Below are positions 44,001-57,019 of a DNA stretch of 64,000 nucleotides, one piece after another. The notes under the pieces were generated by a model. The model searched no databases and was not told the origin of the DNA. It worked only from the letters and a program-made list of their open reading frames with translations. Within the stretch, counting starts at the first letter, position 1, and each line of letters starts with the position of its first letter. The stretch covers positions 620,001-684,000 of the forward strand of contig JAQFVV010000324.1 in NCBI GenBank assembly GCA_028023455.1, in the 5' to 3' direction. The DNA is from Epiperipatus broadwayi. Taxonomy: Eukaryota > Onychophora > Udeonychophora > Euonychophora > Peripatidae. Both the position numbers and the translations under genes were made by a program.

Positions 44001-44236
44001 TTTATTTTTTGTCTGTCACAATTGTAAATATCTGACTTCAAAAAAACTCAACGGATATTTCAGTTGAAAACTATCAGGCAATTAAGAAGAAAGACCATGG
44101 TGTTTCTTGATCTTAAACTCAGAGATAAAAAGCCAATAAACTCACCATGTTGGATAATGCATATTGGTAAGTAGCCCATCCATGTTCATATACTGCATGA
44201 ATAATCTCATAGTAATAATAGCTGCAACAATAAACA
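41017..44236 (-). mobile_element. Decayed full-length copy of the RTE-type LINE
   Basis: Colinear with 1327-4510 along its whole length, including the 3' TCATCATCATT-type tail (41017-41030) and the 5' leader (44088-44236). Numerous stops and indels interrupt the reading frame. Near the 5' end a segment of about 180 bp is duplicated in tandem (43587-43768 and 43769-43945). Confidence 0.85.
41050..43960 (-). pseudogene. RTE endonuclease/reverse transcriptase pseudogene
   Basis: This corresponds to the intact frame at 1340-4327 but survives only as short open pieces. Recognisable remnants include the region matching [20 protein letters not shown] (at about 43570-43740, again at 43765-43920) and an RT-fingers piece at 42238-42489 (NKDVPDDYKNLVLMLIYK). 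Many frameshifts and stops make it non-functional, implying it is much older than the 1.3-kb copy. Confidence 0.85.
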
Positions 44237-44820
44237 TCTTTAAATCATATCTTAACAATTATGTACACATTCATAAATATTTAAAATTACAATAGTCCAC
44301 ATTACATTATTCTAGAACCATCTATGTAAAAAATAATAAATTATAATTCTGTTCTAGAGTAGTTTATGCAAGCATAATAATGACAGCAAATCACTATGTC
44401 AAGGAGAAATATTTCTGACCACTGACTTCCAACACTAAGGATTGCAAATATCCATTCATAGCATAAACATTTAATTTTAATTAAGTTAACAATTTAAATC
44501 TAAGTTCGAAAACGTCAAGGATACTTGCAAGTTGCTTATAGTTGAGGACACTAAAATAAATCGATGTGATTTTAATGTTAGATGTAGCTGATAAGTAGAT
44601 GGCTTGGCCTCAAAACCTTAAGATCTTTTGAATTCTTTATAGTCATTGACTAAAATAAGTGGATTGATGAATGAATATTTGCAATCTAATGTGTTTTCAA
44701 TGGTACCAATAAAATAGACACTGTGCTCTAAAGTAATAGGATCATTGCTTTTTGTACATTTAAATTAGGAAGGTGATGTATCTTTTTGAGATATTCACAT
44801 ATATAAAATACATGACACGG

Positions 44821-45331
44821 TATTTGTCTGAAGGTTGTAATGATGGTATATTATAAGACGTGATATGTTGGACTATTTCCATCATTTATGAGTGAATGTA
44901 CAGAAAATTTTAAACTTTATTTAAACTTACCAAATACAAACAACTTGTTAGTAATAACACACAAATAGAATTGAAGGACTCAGGAGGATTTGAACCAACC
45001 CTCATATATAAATATATCAAATTTCTACTATATGCTGCCTTTGACAGAATAGCTCAGTTGGTAGAGCGTTTGCCTTAAAATTCGATATTCAAGAATCTAA
45101 AGGTGCGAGTTCAATTTCTAAGCGAATATTGTCACTGTGCATATAGGCCAGCAACACTTGATGAAGAGTGGAGAATAATACTACTCGAAACGTTAGTGTA
45201 ATTACTAATCTGTATTGTCTATTTGTGTGTTATTGCTAACAAGTTGTTTGTATTTGGAAAGTTTAAATAAAGTTTAAAATTGTCTGTACATTCAACATTC
45301 ACTCATAAATGATGGAAATAGTCCAACATAT
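44821..45331 (+). mobile_element. TSD-flanked inverted-repeat element with a tRNA-like centre
   Basis: The 511-bp block is flanked by identical 12-mers TACATGACACGG at 44809-44820 and 45332-45343. Arms 44862-44968 and 45219-45331 are reverse complements over about 107-113 bp. The centre has a box-A-like TAGCTCAGTTGG (45053-45064) and a box-B-like GAGTTCAATTT (45107-45117), as in a tRNA-derived SINE. On the opposite strand at 44973-45002 is a second box-B-like GGTTCAAATCC. A hammerhead-like motif lies at 45152-45200. A TSD this long fits retroposition rather than typical cut-and-paste transposition. Confidence 0.65.
45152..45200 (+). ncRNA. Hammerhead-like motif (ACGT type) inside the inverted-repeat element
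   Basis: TTGATGA (45158-45164) differs from the CUGANGA core only at C3. A 6-bp stem follows (GAGTGG 45166-45171 with CTACTC 45181-45186, one G-T pair). GAAA is at 45187-45190, then CGTT. ACAC before the core can pair with GTGT at 45196-45199. With C3 changed, cleavage would be expected to be poor. The layout resembles hammerheads reported in Penelope-like elements. Confidence 0.35.
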
Positions 45332-45334
45332 TAC

Positions 45335-46010
45335 ATGACACGGGTTTCAAAAAATTTAGAAATAAAAAATTGCTTAAAAAAAGGCTTATATATACTTTTT
45401 TAGATTCCAAAATAAGTTTAGATTTCTTTTTTTTCCATATAGCTAATTGAAAATTAATTAATTATTTAAAAAAAGGGGGTGAGAAAATCATAAACATTCA
45501 CTATCTATCTGCCTTAGAAAGTCTTAGAGAATATTGTCTTTTTCTTAGCGAATTTCTGTAGAGGGATGCTTGTGAGGCATTTGTATTCCAATGGGATATT
45601 TAAAGGATGTTCATCTTTACTTACATATATATATATACACACAGTATGTGCTAAGTTCTCGATTCAGAGGTAATATAAAATCAAGCTGCAATACTTGACA
45701 TGTTGTCAATGGTAGTTTCAATACTTCAACTTTATAGTAACATATTAATAACTAGCGCTACTTTGTTAAATTTAATTAGCTCTGATGCATAATTGTATAT
45801 AAGTAACATTATTATTATTAGAAATATATGTATATTGTATTAATTGGCACTTAAAATACTTTGCTGTTACTTAAAACAATTATTTATTTTTAAAATTATA
45901 TACATTATAAAAATAAAAAAAACTACAGCACTTGTTTTTGAAATACATACTTATCTTAAGATTATTTTATACATAAATACAATTCCTTTTTTATTTATTT
46001 ATTTATATAG
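45335..46010. other. A+T-rich non-coding stretch upstream of the PKG exon
   Basis: No gene seen. The open frame at 45844-46083 has no recognisable domain. Confidence 0.5.
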
Positions 46011-46019
46011 GTATTATGG

Positions 46020-46312
46020 AAACACAAACTACATAGTTGTAATGGCGAAGAAAAATAAAATTATGTCGTCAACAGCGTTTTGATAATGAAGACGCTTTTA
46101 AAGTTTATTTCCGTAACGTGCCGAAAAGATAAACATTGTCTGAGCTCAAAGTTTCAAAATGCAGAAGTTTAGATAATCATTTTAAAATAACTTTTCTTTT
46201 TATTCATTTTATTTTACTTTATATGTATTTTCACTTTTTAAATTTCGCGGTGACATTTTGTTGATACTCAACGTTACGTGACGTATTTGTTTCGCTTATC
46301 TAGGTGATTACG
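46020..46312 (+). promoter_or_regulatory. Probable 5' region of the PKG transcript, CpG-enriched
   Basis: CG dinucleotides become noticeably denser here than in the preceding DNA. A CRE-like TGACGTA lies at 46279-46285, overlapping TTACGTGA at 46275-46282, about 30 bp before the start codon. TTCGCTTATCTAG at 46291-46303 could alternatively be a 3' splice site, in which case a 5'-UTR exon lies further upstream. Promoter versus intron is undecided. Confidence 0.35.
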
Positions 46313-46791
46313 ATGTCCGCAAAACCCCGTGATATTACCGCTAAGAAAAGCTCAGGCAGCACGTGGAAACCAGGCTCCTCAGGAGCTACCAACATGGGTA
46401 ATGGATCGAGCAATACCCATATTATTGTTGATGGTAAAAGCTATAATTTGGATCAGATTAAAATATTAATTCCCGAACTACAAAGAAATATTAAAGAAAA
46501 GGAGACGCAAATAAATAAACTTCGTTTGGATATTGAACATGTCACTAGTTCAATCAGGGATAAAGACCTCGAGATAGCGCGTTTAAAAGAAGAAGTCCAC
46601 AAATTAAAGTCAGTATTAGTATTGACAGCGGGACCCAAAGATGGAAAACCGGATATTCTTGCTACAATTCACGAGGATTCATTTATGGCGGGGCAAGAGT
46701 CCCGTAGTAAAAAACAAGGAGTATCTGGGGAAAGCTCGGGACATGCACAACGAGTTGATATTGAATTGGAAAAGCATGAAAAAGATTTCAG
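46313..46791 (+). CDS. cGMP-dependent protein kinase type I, first coding exon
   Basis: Encodes the N-terminal 159 residues (plus two bases of a split codon) of a PKG I/foraging-type kinase, the cGMP-activated Ser/Thr kinase. Residues 1-35 are a Ser/Gly-rich head. Residues about 44-103 form an amphipathic heptad-patterned helix (LDQIKILIPELQRNI; LEIARLKEEVHKLKSVL), the leucine-zipper dimerisation and anchoring region. KKQGVSGES at 133-141 matches the autoinhibitory pseudosubstrate segment (RAQGISAEP type in mammals). LEKHEKDF at 152-159 matches the stretch just before the first cyclic-nucleotide-binding domain. The exon ends TTTCAG|GTAATT, phase 2, at the position where related genes also splice. 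The ATG at 46313 is used; the longer frame from 46304 relies on GTG. cGMP-binding and kinase domains must lie on later exons, not recognised here. Confidence 0.85.
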
Positions 46792-48319
46792 GTAATTTTT
46801 TACTAATATTATTATTACTGTTACTATAATGAGAATAATTTAGTACAACGATAGTTAATTGTTTTTAAAACTATATCTCACTTTTTTTTTAGCTACTTAA
46901 GAAAGTGTTATAATTAAGTATTACGTAATCGTCTATACCCTATACGATCTTTTCATAAAACAAGTAATCTTTTTATTATGGTATCATTACAAATTTATAT
47001 TAATCTTGAAGGACAACAAGTAAAAAAAAAATTTTTTTAAAGTTGAATATAATTTATACAAAAACAGATGTGATTAAATATTCCGAAAGTTATATTTAAA
47101 AAGGTTACTTTAAAAACAAATAACGTTAATCAGTTTGTAAATAAACATTTCTAGTACACTTATATTTATGTGTGTGTGTGTGTGCACAAATACTTTCCGA
47201 TAAATATTTTATCATAAAAGTCTCAATGAGTTTGTTAATCTTATTGCTATTGTATTGTTTTTTTTTTTGCCATCTTCTATTTTAAAGTTTTTTATTAAAA
47301 GAAGTCCGAGGGCGTTAACCGAAAGGGACAGTCTTTCTTTAATTTGTTTCTTAATAAAAATGGTTAGTGTATGTTTCTCAAACATTGGTCACGCTATTCA
47401 CGTGATTTATAAGTCGTGTTAAAAAAATAAATTTTATTCCGAAGTTATACGATAGATGTTATTTAACTAAAGCGACATTTTTTTTTTTTTATGATACTCA
47501 TGTCAATATAACAATATACAAGAGAGTTTATTGATTTATTAATATTCGCGGGCGGGAGTGTGTATATATGTAATTTTTGTATGATTTAGTGATAAGAACA
47601 AGCGGGAAAAAAAATCATTACGGAATTGCAGTGGCGAAAGAAATGTTTAATAAAATAATCAGAGTTCTTTGTAATGAAAGCAAAGAGCATTCGAAGTTTT
47701 TGAAATGTTAATATTGAGGAAAATAGAAAATATTTGAATAGTTTTGATTAGGAATACTTAAACAGAAAAATAATGTGAAGTCAATTCATATTCTTTACTT
47801 TTTTTTTAAGAAACGGTATATGCATTGAACATATTTTTTATAGACTGGTAAATGATGGACGAAATTATAAAAGTGAAAGGGGAGGGGGGAGTCGATTCTA
47901 TGAAAGGAATGGATATATTAGAAGAAATTAAGGAAAAGGGGAGAAAAGATTTGGAACCTTCTTATAGGCAGATAAAAGTAATGGTACAAAATATCTATTG
48001 CATAGCTTTTAGTCTCATTATTATATTCCTTGTTTGCAAGTATTACCTTTTATTCTTTCATCAAATTTATAATTTGCATCTAGATTTTTTGGAAGTATTA
48101 TAATTTCTTTACACTTCTTATCTTATTATGTATTGATATTTATATAAAATATCATAGATTGCATTATGGTATTTTATAGATTATTGTTTTCCCCCCTATC
48201 TTTATTTCATTTTGTATTTTTAATACATTTTATATACTAAAAATATTCAAATTCTTTTCTCATTTCTTCAGCATCTTACCTTGCCTCCCCCCCCCCCATG
48301 TATATATAGAAACACACAG

Positions 48320-48450
48320 TCCAGTACAATTTAATACAATCTTAAAGTGATGGAATTGAGAACTAAATATTCCTTGATCAATTCCCAGTTGAGAGAAATA
48401 AATAAAAAATCTATTGGGTTCACTGAGGGGAGTTTTTATGCTTAATTTTC
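48320..48450 (+). repeat. tRNA-derived SINE remnant, family shared with 61040-61150
   Basis: A perfect box-B-like GATCAATTC (in TTGATCAATTCCCAG) is followed by GTTGAGAGAAAT, AAAAAATCTATT and GGGGAGTTTT. The same order (TTTAATTCTCAGTTGA, AAAAAATCTATT, GAAACTCC) occurs at about 61085-61140. Confidence 0.5.
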
Positions 48451-51400
48451 TATTATGGTTCTTGGATGATTTCCCAAGTATGATTAATAATAACGTACCA
48501 GCATGTGTAATTGCAACACTTTATATATATGTAACAAATTGATGATGATAAAGTGAAGTTATAAGTTTTTTTCTAAAAATATAAATATCTCATATCAAAA
48601 CTAATATCATATACATACTAATAATGTAGGGGATTTAAACACAGGCTTTCAAGCAAATCCCCAACATAATATTTAGACTCCAGGTATGTAAAATATATTT
48701 GCATTTAAAATAATACTAATTGGTAGAAAATAATAAGTCATGAAAATAAAAATTATTATCTGAATTGTTTTATTTCTAAGACTATACTTAATTGTCTTTT
48801 AGCACAATCATTTATTACTTTTGTTAAGTCAAAACAAATTGTCAGTTTATAGTGTATCTACTATGAAGCAAACCAAAGCAATGTGTATACGTCTTTGACT
48901 CAAAAACTCTTTTTTATATACATTTAAAATATGTGTTGTAAATTTTAAAAGAATCTTTTTTAAAATTTTGCCCAGGAGTCAAAAATTTTAACTATGCCAT
49001 TGTTGCCAAACATATATTCTTTAATTCTTAATTTTAACTAATGAAGATACTTTCTGCGCAGGTACAAAATTAAATGAATATTACTTAATAACTTCTTTAT
49101 TTATAAATGTTACAAAATATTATAAAAACAATGAAGGTGCAATATTAATTTAATTTTATAAGTAAAAATGATTCCTTATGGTTTGCTAGCTTCTATCATC
49201 CTGATTACATTTTTATAATGCTAATATTAATTATTTTAAGACATATTAGTACTTCTTTAAGTAAATTTTTTATTTAATTTTGAAAACACACATTAACAAA
49301 ATAGATATAGTACAGTAAATAAATAAATATAAACAATATTTGAAATCAAAATTATAGAAAGGCACATTTAAGTCTTAAGATTAACTTTTCACATATATGG
49401 CTTTCAGTTCGAATAAAGTTTGTGACATAATAAAAATATGTTTTTGTATATTTATTATAAAAACTTCTTTTCAAGTAATTAATGTAATATTTAAAAAAAA
49501 AAAATTAAACTATCACATGAAATTAATAAAATGTTTATATTTCTGATTTTATGAAATAATATGAAAAAAAATAATTTTTTTTTCTAATTTTCCACTATAT
49601 AAGTTTAAATATTTAAAAAAAAATATTTTTAATTTTTTATATCTTCCCAATGGAAAATTTAAGGAAAAATTCATTATTCTTCATGTTGATGTGATGTGAT
49701 GTGATGTACTGTGGCTTCTCAAATAAAGTCAAGAATCTCTCAGCAATTATGCCTAGAGAAACCTGTTAGCCACTTTACTTTCCATCTATTGACTATTTTA
49801 GTAATTTTAAAAGAAAAAGCTAAATTTCACACATTGGAATATTGATTTTTTAATTTAAAAAAAAGAGACCAGTATACTTGAAAATATCAAAGTATTTATA
49901 GCCCTGCCTCTATATGCTTGATTTTATCATCAGTCTCAAAAGTATTTTAGATATTACTTCAAGAAAATTTTTAGATAAGAAAAAAGATTGATATTGTGCA
50001 TAGTTAATTAAATATGATTATTTTTACACAATATAATAATTATTTAAAATCAAAAGTGTACATTATTACACTTTTATATATGTATGTTGGATTTTTAAAA
50101 AATGAAAATAATAGCTTTTAGTATATCACCCCAATTTATTGACACTGCATTAAGATTTTTTGAGATATTCTAAAAATTATAAAGCAGTTTTAATATTTTA
50201 AAGTAAAATTTGAGATTTATTAGAGAATGACATTTATTCATTTATGTTTTAAAAAATAAATTTGAAGTAAAAAAGATTTTGTTCATTTTTTGAAGACTGT
50301 TTTTCTGCAGCTGTTATATGACATTTTCATTCTTTGCTCTCTGTTTATTATTATTTATTCAATATTTGTAAAGTTTGAATATAATTTTTTAGAATGCTTT
50401 TCATTTCTTAACATATATTTCTACAAACTCAAGTCCAATTTATTGAATTCTGATATAGAATAATGGTTGAAAGATTACATAAAATGTTAGCAAATAGAAC
50501 AATGGAATTACCACAGTATGAGCAAATTAACATTAAACATAAAATTCATTTCATTTTTATAATTATATTATGTATCAAATTAATGAAAGTGTTTTAAAAG
50601 TTGAAAAACACTTATAACCATTTTATATTAATAAAGTAAGGTTCAAACTATACAGTTAATTTTTCACATATATAGCTTTCAATTTGAATAAAATTTGTTG
50701 TAAAATAAAATTATATTTTCTATATTTACTACTAAAAGTTTCTTGTCAAGTAACAGATATATTTGGTAATCAACATATGATGATCCACACCGTTCGATGG
50801 CACTGTTACTAGTTCAAAACAAATAAATATAACGTTACTGGGTTTTTTAAAAATATATTTCTTTAAGGTTTTTTTTCTGTATTTGTATTTTTTTTAATGG
50901 GTTTTATATATGTTTTTTTTTTGCAATGGGTTTATTTTAATTTTTTAAAAACAAATATAACTTTTGGTTTTAAAACCTTCGTCTTTTTTTTTCTTTTTAA
51001 AACATATCATACTTTTTTTTTTAACAATCTTCTGTCTTTTTTTTTCTTTTTAAAACATTGGGTCCTTTTTTTTTTAAAAAAAATATTCTTTGTTTTTTGT
51101 TTTTTTTTTGATTTACTGGAGGTTCAAAAAAAAAAAAAAACCTTTATTCATAAACAAATACATAAAATAATTTTTTTTTTTTTGGATTTCTTTGTTTATT
51201 TTTAAAGTATAATACTTGCATAACAAAATAAAAAAAACTTTCATTGCATATATACGTTTCACTGTGAGACCATCCCCAAGAAATCTAGTTGGCAGATCTC
51301 AAACCACATCTCATTACGATGAATGTTGTTCTGCCATTTCACTTTGTTTATCTCACAAAGTGCGTGACTTTCATGTGAACTTTGCCAAATCATGACTTAC

Positions 51401-54309
51401 ACTCCTCATTGATTCAATTCTGTCACCTAAAAAGGAAAGTAGGGACATTTGTGAAATAATTATCATTTCTAGTTCCTTATAAAAATTACACTCCATTTAA
51501 AAGGAAAAGATTTTAACTGCATACTGATACCCTTTTTTGATTACAAATACACACACTCATATGATATGCTGTTAACTATTCATTACTAACGTCTATAGAG
51601 ATCTGTCACAACATGTCGCTGATAATGTTCACATGCTAGTGATGTTGGGAAAGTGTTGACTCCATCAACATCAAATCTTTGAACAGTTTACAGGCCATAA
51701 GATATATGAGCAGCCTTGTAAAAAGCATATTTATGTGCTTTTTCATAGAAACAGCACCACCAAGTGGTGGGGATCATTATAAGTTGTAGAACCATATATT
51801 TTAAAAAGAATAAAAACTATAATATGAAATTTTAAAAAAGGTTTATATTTTTGTCTTGAAAAAAAAATTATATATTTTCCATTTTCCATAATGTAAGTTT
51901 AAATACTTTAAAAACCATATTTTTAATATTTAACACAAAACACCAAATCTATTTCATTTTTATAATTATATTATACTTCAAATTAATGAAAATGTTTTAA
52001 AAGTCAAAAAACTAAGTAAAGAAATAGTATAATTTTACCCCTAATATCTGCTGAAATTTTCAAATTGGCATTTGCATTCTAAAATTTTATTTTTCAATTA
52101 CTTCTGCCATCTAGGAACAAATATAAAATTGTAAATGTTAAAATAGAACTGCGCAAAGCTAATTTGGGAAAGATATTTGTACTTAATTTGGTTCAAAATT
52201 TTTTAAACAAATAAATAGTTTGCATTTGGCTACAATATGTAGTGATTGAAGTGAAAACTTCTTTCAAGGCAAAGAATTGGAGAGAAAAATATATTTCTAA
52301 AATTAAATGGTACAGTATAATAAAATGGAATATGAAAATTATTTCATTATTTTATTACATTACTCAAAATTAATTTTTGTCTTGATTTATCATGGCTTTA
52401 GAAATTTAGTTTTAAAGTAATAATTAATACATGTTATATATATATATATACGTGTGCATTTGCTGAATATTTAAAAAAACATTCTATGACTATATGTTAA
52501 AAAAATATTATCACTTCCAAATATTTAATTCTCTTTTCTTTAATTAATATAATTCTTATATATTTGTTATAATCGAGTATTGTACCGACTTGATTAAGCA
52601 GCAGATATTATAATATTGGTACAGCAACAGTGTGTTATTTGCATTTTAAATATATAAATAAATCAAAATTGGATTACAAAGGAATAATATTGCAGGAAAT
52701 TAATATCTCATAGGTTTTATATTACATAGAAGTATTCTGTACTTGGTTTGTTTGGACAATATGTAATTCTTATATTTAATTTATTTTATTTGACAATTAT
52801 TTTTACTTTACATACTTTTCATAGAATAAAAGTAATCAATTTTTTAAAATGGAAATAGAGTATTATATAATAAATTTTGAAACAAGTAATATCAGTAAAA
52901 AAATTTTGATTATAATTTTCATAAATAAAGTTCACTGGATTTTGAAAATTTTCTTTTGCAATTTAATATCTAAATTAAATATTATTAAAATGAAACAGTC
53001 ACACTAGTAATCTCTTGTGCTGTAAGATAATACTTTCTTTTAATATTTAGCATCAGTAGAATATTCTAAAGATTTGTATTTTTGTCAGATAGTGATATAA
53101 TATTTCTATTTTAGTACCAACGAATTGGTATGTTAAATTGGCACATCACATTAACATATAAGACATTGTTTAGAACTTTTTATTCTTTGTTTGTATCAAA
53201 TAAAATAATTAAATATTTTACTGGCTTGCAATATATTACATTCTTAAAAAAAAAATCTGGCATATTTATTTTTACAAAGTAATTCTTCACAAATCTATAG
53301 TGTAGAAGCTGTGTGTTTCTTATCTTGATAAAATAGGCATTTGTTTATCATAAATAAAATATGTAAATAAAAAAATAAAATTATTATATTGTAGTTTTAT
53401 TATAACTGAATCATCATTTTGTTATTAAATACTTCAAAAAATTACATAAACCTGCAGTCAATATAGAAGCTATTTGATATTTTGCAGGCCATTTAGTCTT
53501 TTTAAAAATAATAATAGTGGATTTATTATTATATGTTGCATTGTTTAATACCAAATAATCTTCAAGTAGATTAACTGCAAGTCAATCTGAAAATACATTC
53601 CATTATTTTTTAACCAAGAGATCTTTTATAAGACTTTTAATAACATATTAAATGACTATTATTTATTAGTTTCTGCTAACTAGTAGCTATTATGATAAAC
53701 AGTATTTTAAGGTTTCCTCCCTATATTATGTTAAAAATGCATGCATTGTTGATGAAGTTGCATCATTTGCCAAAATAAAAATTACACTTTTTAAAACAAT
53801 ATAATCATTTTTGAAGGTTATAGGGACTACCCACCATTATTTAGGGTATTCTTCTATTGTCTTAATGTTGGGTCATTAAAAGTTTGTTATTGTTTCCAAT
53901 ATAAATAATCTTTTCTATATATTTTTTGCTCTTTCTTTCATTTTCTCCATTTATTTTCTTCTTTACTTTTTATCTTATTGTCTTCAGTTTCTCAGATTAG
54001 GCTAAGGTCCAATCATCATAACCCTCTCATGCTATCAGTCATCTATGAATTAAGTGTGACTAATACTGTATGGTTATATAACTAAATTTTCAATTTTAAA
54101 AATACATGCATAATAATTCTGATTCTGATCTTTTCTTTACTTTCTGTATTCTTTATCCTGTTTTAATTTTTTTTTCAAGGTTAGAATGGACGTATTCATA
54201 TTTCAATAGTTGTTAATTACAAAGAAATTCATATTTTTTTAAAAGTGTGAAATCTTTTAAAATACAATTTTATTAGTTTCAGTTATGTAATATAACAATT
54301 ACCCTTCTT

Positions 54310-54412
54310 GGTAAAAGCTCATTGTCTGTAGATCCTAGCTCAACTCTGTCATTTGCAATGTTCAAACTTATTATAAATTCCTAAGCAATAAAATATTTGA
54401 TTATTATTATTA
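54310..54412 (+). repeat. tRNA-derived SINE remnant, family shared with 62165-62310
   Basis: A box-B-like AGCTCAACTCTGTC is followed by CAAACTTATTATAAATTCCT and AAGCAATAAAATATTTGATT, then (ATT)n. The tail matches 62258-62305 (CAAACTTCTTATGAAACTTT, AAGCAATAAAACCATTTGATT). Confidence 0.5.
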
Positions 54413-55141
54413 ATAATACAATAATCTACATTAAGTCTGTTTTCTTCTTAAGTATTTTACTGGATAACAGATTTGTTGTTTTCAGAAAGTTTTCTTGCAA
54501 AAGATGTGATCAAATATAAAAATACATATTTTAAGTAATAGTAATGCAGGGCCATTTCCTGTGAATTTGAACAATCAAATGGATAATATAATAATAGTGC
54601 TATAATCCATTTTCCCATACTGATTTATGGCTAACTGCTTCATTAGTAAGAATTTTTAGATTATTTGCATCAATGCATGCAGCATTTAGTATTCTGATCA
54701 CATTTTTCATAACTCAGTTTATGGATAAGTTGAGAAGTTTCCTCTATTTCTGTAATGTTTTAAAGTGAATCTTTTTTGAATACTTACATTTACAGAGCTT
54801 TACCATGTTAAATTTTTTTATAAGTTTACACTTTTTTTAAAATAATAATATTTAAAACATATTTTTGATAGTATTTAAAATGAAGTACTTCACACATTTT
54901 TTTCTTCAAAATCTTGCTTCATTATATGAATCATTTCCTTTCATATCTTTAGATACATTATAATACCTTTCCTATATTTTGTCTATTTTTTAATGGTTAT
55001 TTTCAAAAAATATTTCTGTAAAATATATATACATATGTATAATGTACAATACTCAATATCTATTATTTGCCTAAAGTTATGTGATGATGGTATAGAAGCC
55101 TCTAATTAGCCTTGCTCTTAGAAAAAAATAATCTAAAAAAA

Positions 55142-55470
55142 ATTTAAAGGACTCAGGAGGATTTGAACCAACCCTCATATATAAATATAAATTTTTTTTA
55201 CTATATGTTGTCTTTGATAGAATAGCTCAGTTGGTTAGAGCATTTGTCTTAAATTCTATATTTAAGAATCTAAAAATACAAGTTCAACTGTTATGCTAAT
55301 ACTGTCACTTGGTCAGGCCAGCAATTGTCATTACTAACCTGTGTCATCTATTTCTGTGCTATTACAAACAAGTTGTTTGTATTTGAAAAGTTCAAATAAA
55401 GTTTACAATTTTCTATACATTCAACATTTATTTATAGATGACGGAAACAGTCCAACATATTATCACAACC
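55142..55470 (+). mobile_element. Second copy of the tRNA-like inverted-repeat family, left arm missing
   Basis: Colinear with 44970-45331: AAGGACTCAGGAGGATTTGAA, the box-A-like TAGCTCAGTTGG, and the right arm to GTCCAACATATTA. It lacks the whole left arm. Between GCCAGCAA and ATTACTAA it also lacks the roughly 45-nt hammerhead-like hairpin present in the first copy. No clear TSD. Confidence 0.65.
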
Positions 55471-57019
55471 AATGTCTATATTTTAGAGGAATGATTCTTG
55501 AAAATGGTCATAGAAGATGATCAAAAGATATGAAAGATATTATATGAATGATATTATAATATTATAATATAATGTACATAAAAATATGAAGGAAATAGTC
55601 CATATAATTGTAACTGACAGGAGTGTGAAATCCACATGAAAATTACCCAAGGGCAATCCACATGTGCATTACACATTCTGATATAACAAACTGAAATATT
55701 TTTTTTATATTTACTAAGGTCATGGAAAAACAAAACCTCTTAACTATTTTACTTAAGTTATTGATTACAAATAATGACAACAAACTGCTAAAAATAATGA
55801 GACAAACACAATTTATTTGCATATGTTCAAAATAAACACAATAGTGGTGCTTTAGTTAATTGCTTTATAAATTAATTAAAGGTAACTTAACCTTTCTAAA
55901 TCTTATTTTAATTTAAATTATACACAGATATTGTATACAGTGGATAATTAATATTTGAAAAATACTAATGTAGTATATTATTATCCTTACTTCTTTGTGA
56001 ATGGATCCTGATTTATATAGACTCCTAATTACTTGCACCTCTCACTGTCACTATTCTAAGACTAAATGATCCTGCCAACTGAGGATAATGCAATAGTATA
56101 AATGAAGAATGATTTAACTAACCAACTGGGTGCTCAATTTCAGGTTATGATATTAGCAAGCAATAAAAAATAATAAATAATTGTAAAATACAGGAAATAA
56201 CATTTGTATTACAATAATTTCTGCATAAGAACAAATACATGTGTAAATTATATGCATATGATAGGAATTAAATTTCTATTGCTTACTACTTCTTAGAGTG
56301 TTTGGTATGTATATGAGTGACCAGCATTCGAAAACATATCAGTACATGACATATGTGAAAATAAAATAGATAATATATGATAGAAATTAATTATCTACCA
56401 CATATCACTGTTTAAACAAATGAATGATTGTAAGGGACCAGCAATCACAAATGATGCTACAATCTTTTCACTAATTTGTTACATAAGAATAATATTGACA
56501 GTCATCCATTTTTATCAATAATATTACTTCAAAAACACAAGAGCTGCTTGCTCAATCTGAAACCTATTACGTACAACCTTAATTTATTTTGTCTATACAG
56601 AACAATTGAACTCCATTCATACTTTATAAATTTACTGCTTTAACATATTATTTATATTTTAAATAAAGTGGAAATAGCTGATTTAATTAGCATACACTTT
56701 TAATAGCATGATCAGAGATTACAAACAGACTGAGTATTATAAATCATTATTTTAAAATTATCACCAATTGAATTATGGCATGCTAAAGAAAACAATACAG
56801 TAATCTCTTGCCACACATGTCCATAAACATATTTAAACTAATAATTATTCATTAATATATTTTTACTAGCTCAGAGATAAATAAAGATTAATGAAAAATT
56901 TGTTTAAAGTTCATATCTCTTATTACAGTGTAATAATTTAATCTTCAGTTCTTTAGATATTGGTTTATTTTGCAGCATTTTCCATTAAACCATAGCTACA
57001 ATAACAGTAGGTTTAAATC

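Noticed and set aside
45050-45130. Functional tRNA gene
   Set aside because: Boxes are present but stems do not form a proper cloverleaf, and the sequence is repeated at 55.2 kb within a mobile element.
46304-46312. Upstream GTG start giving three extra residues for the PKG exon
   Set aside because: Eukaryotic initiation at the ATG at 46313 is far more likely, and the region may be a splice acceptor.
47852-48103. 83-codon open frame after the PKG exon as a possible second exon
   Set aside because: Its sequence has no cyclic-nucleotide-binding motif and a stop lies in the would-be acceptor region; composition is A+T-driven.
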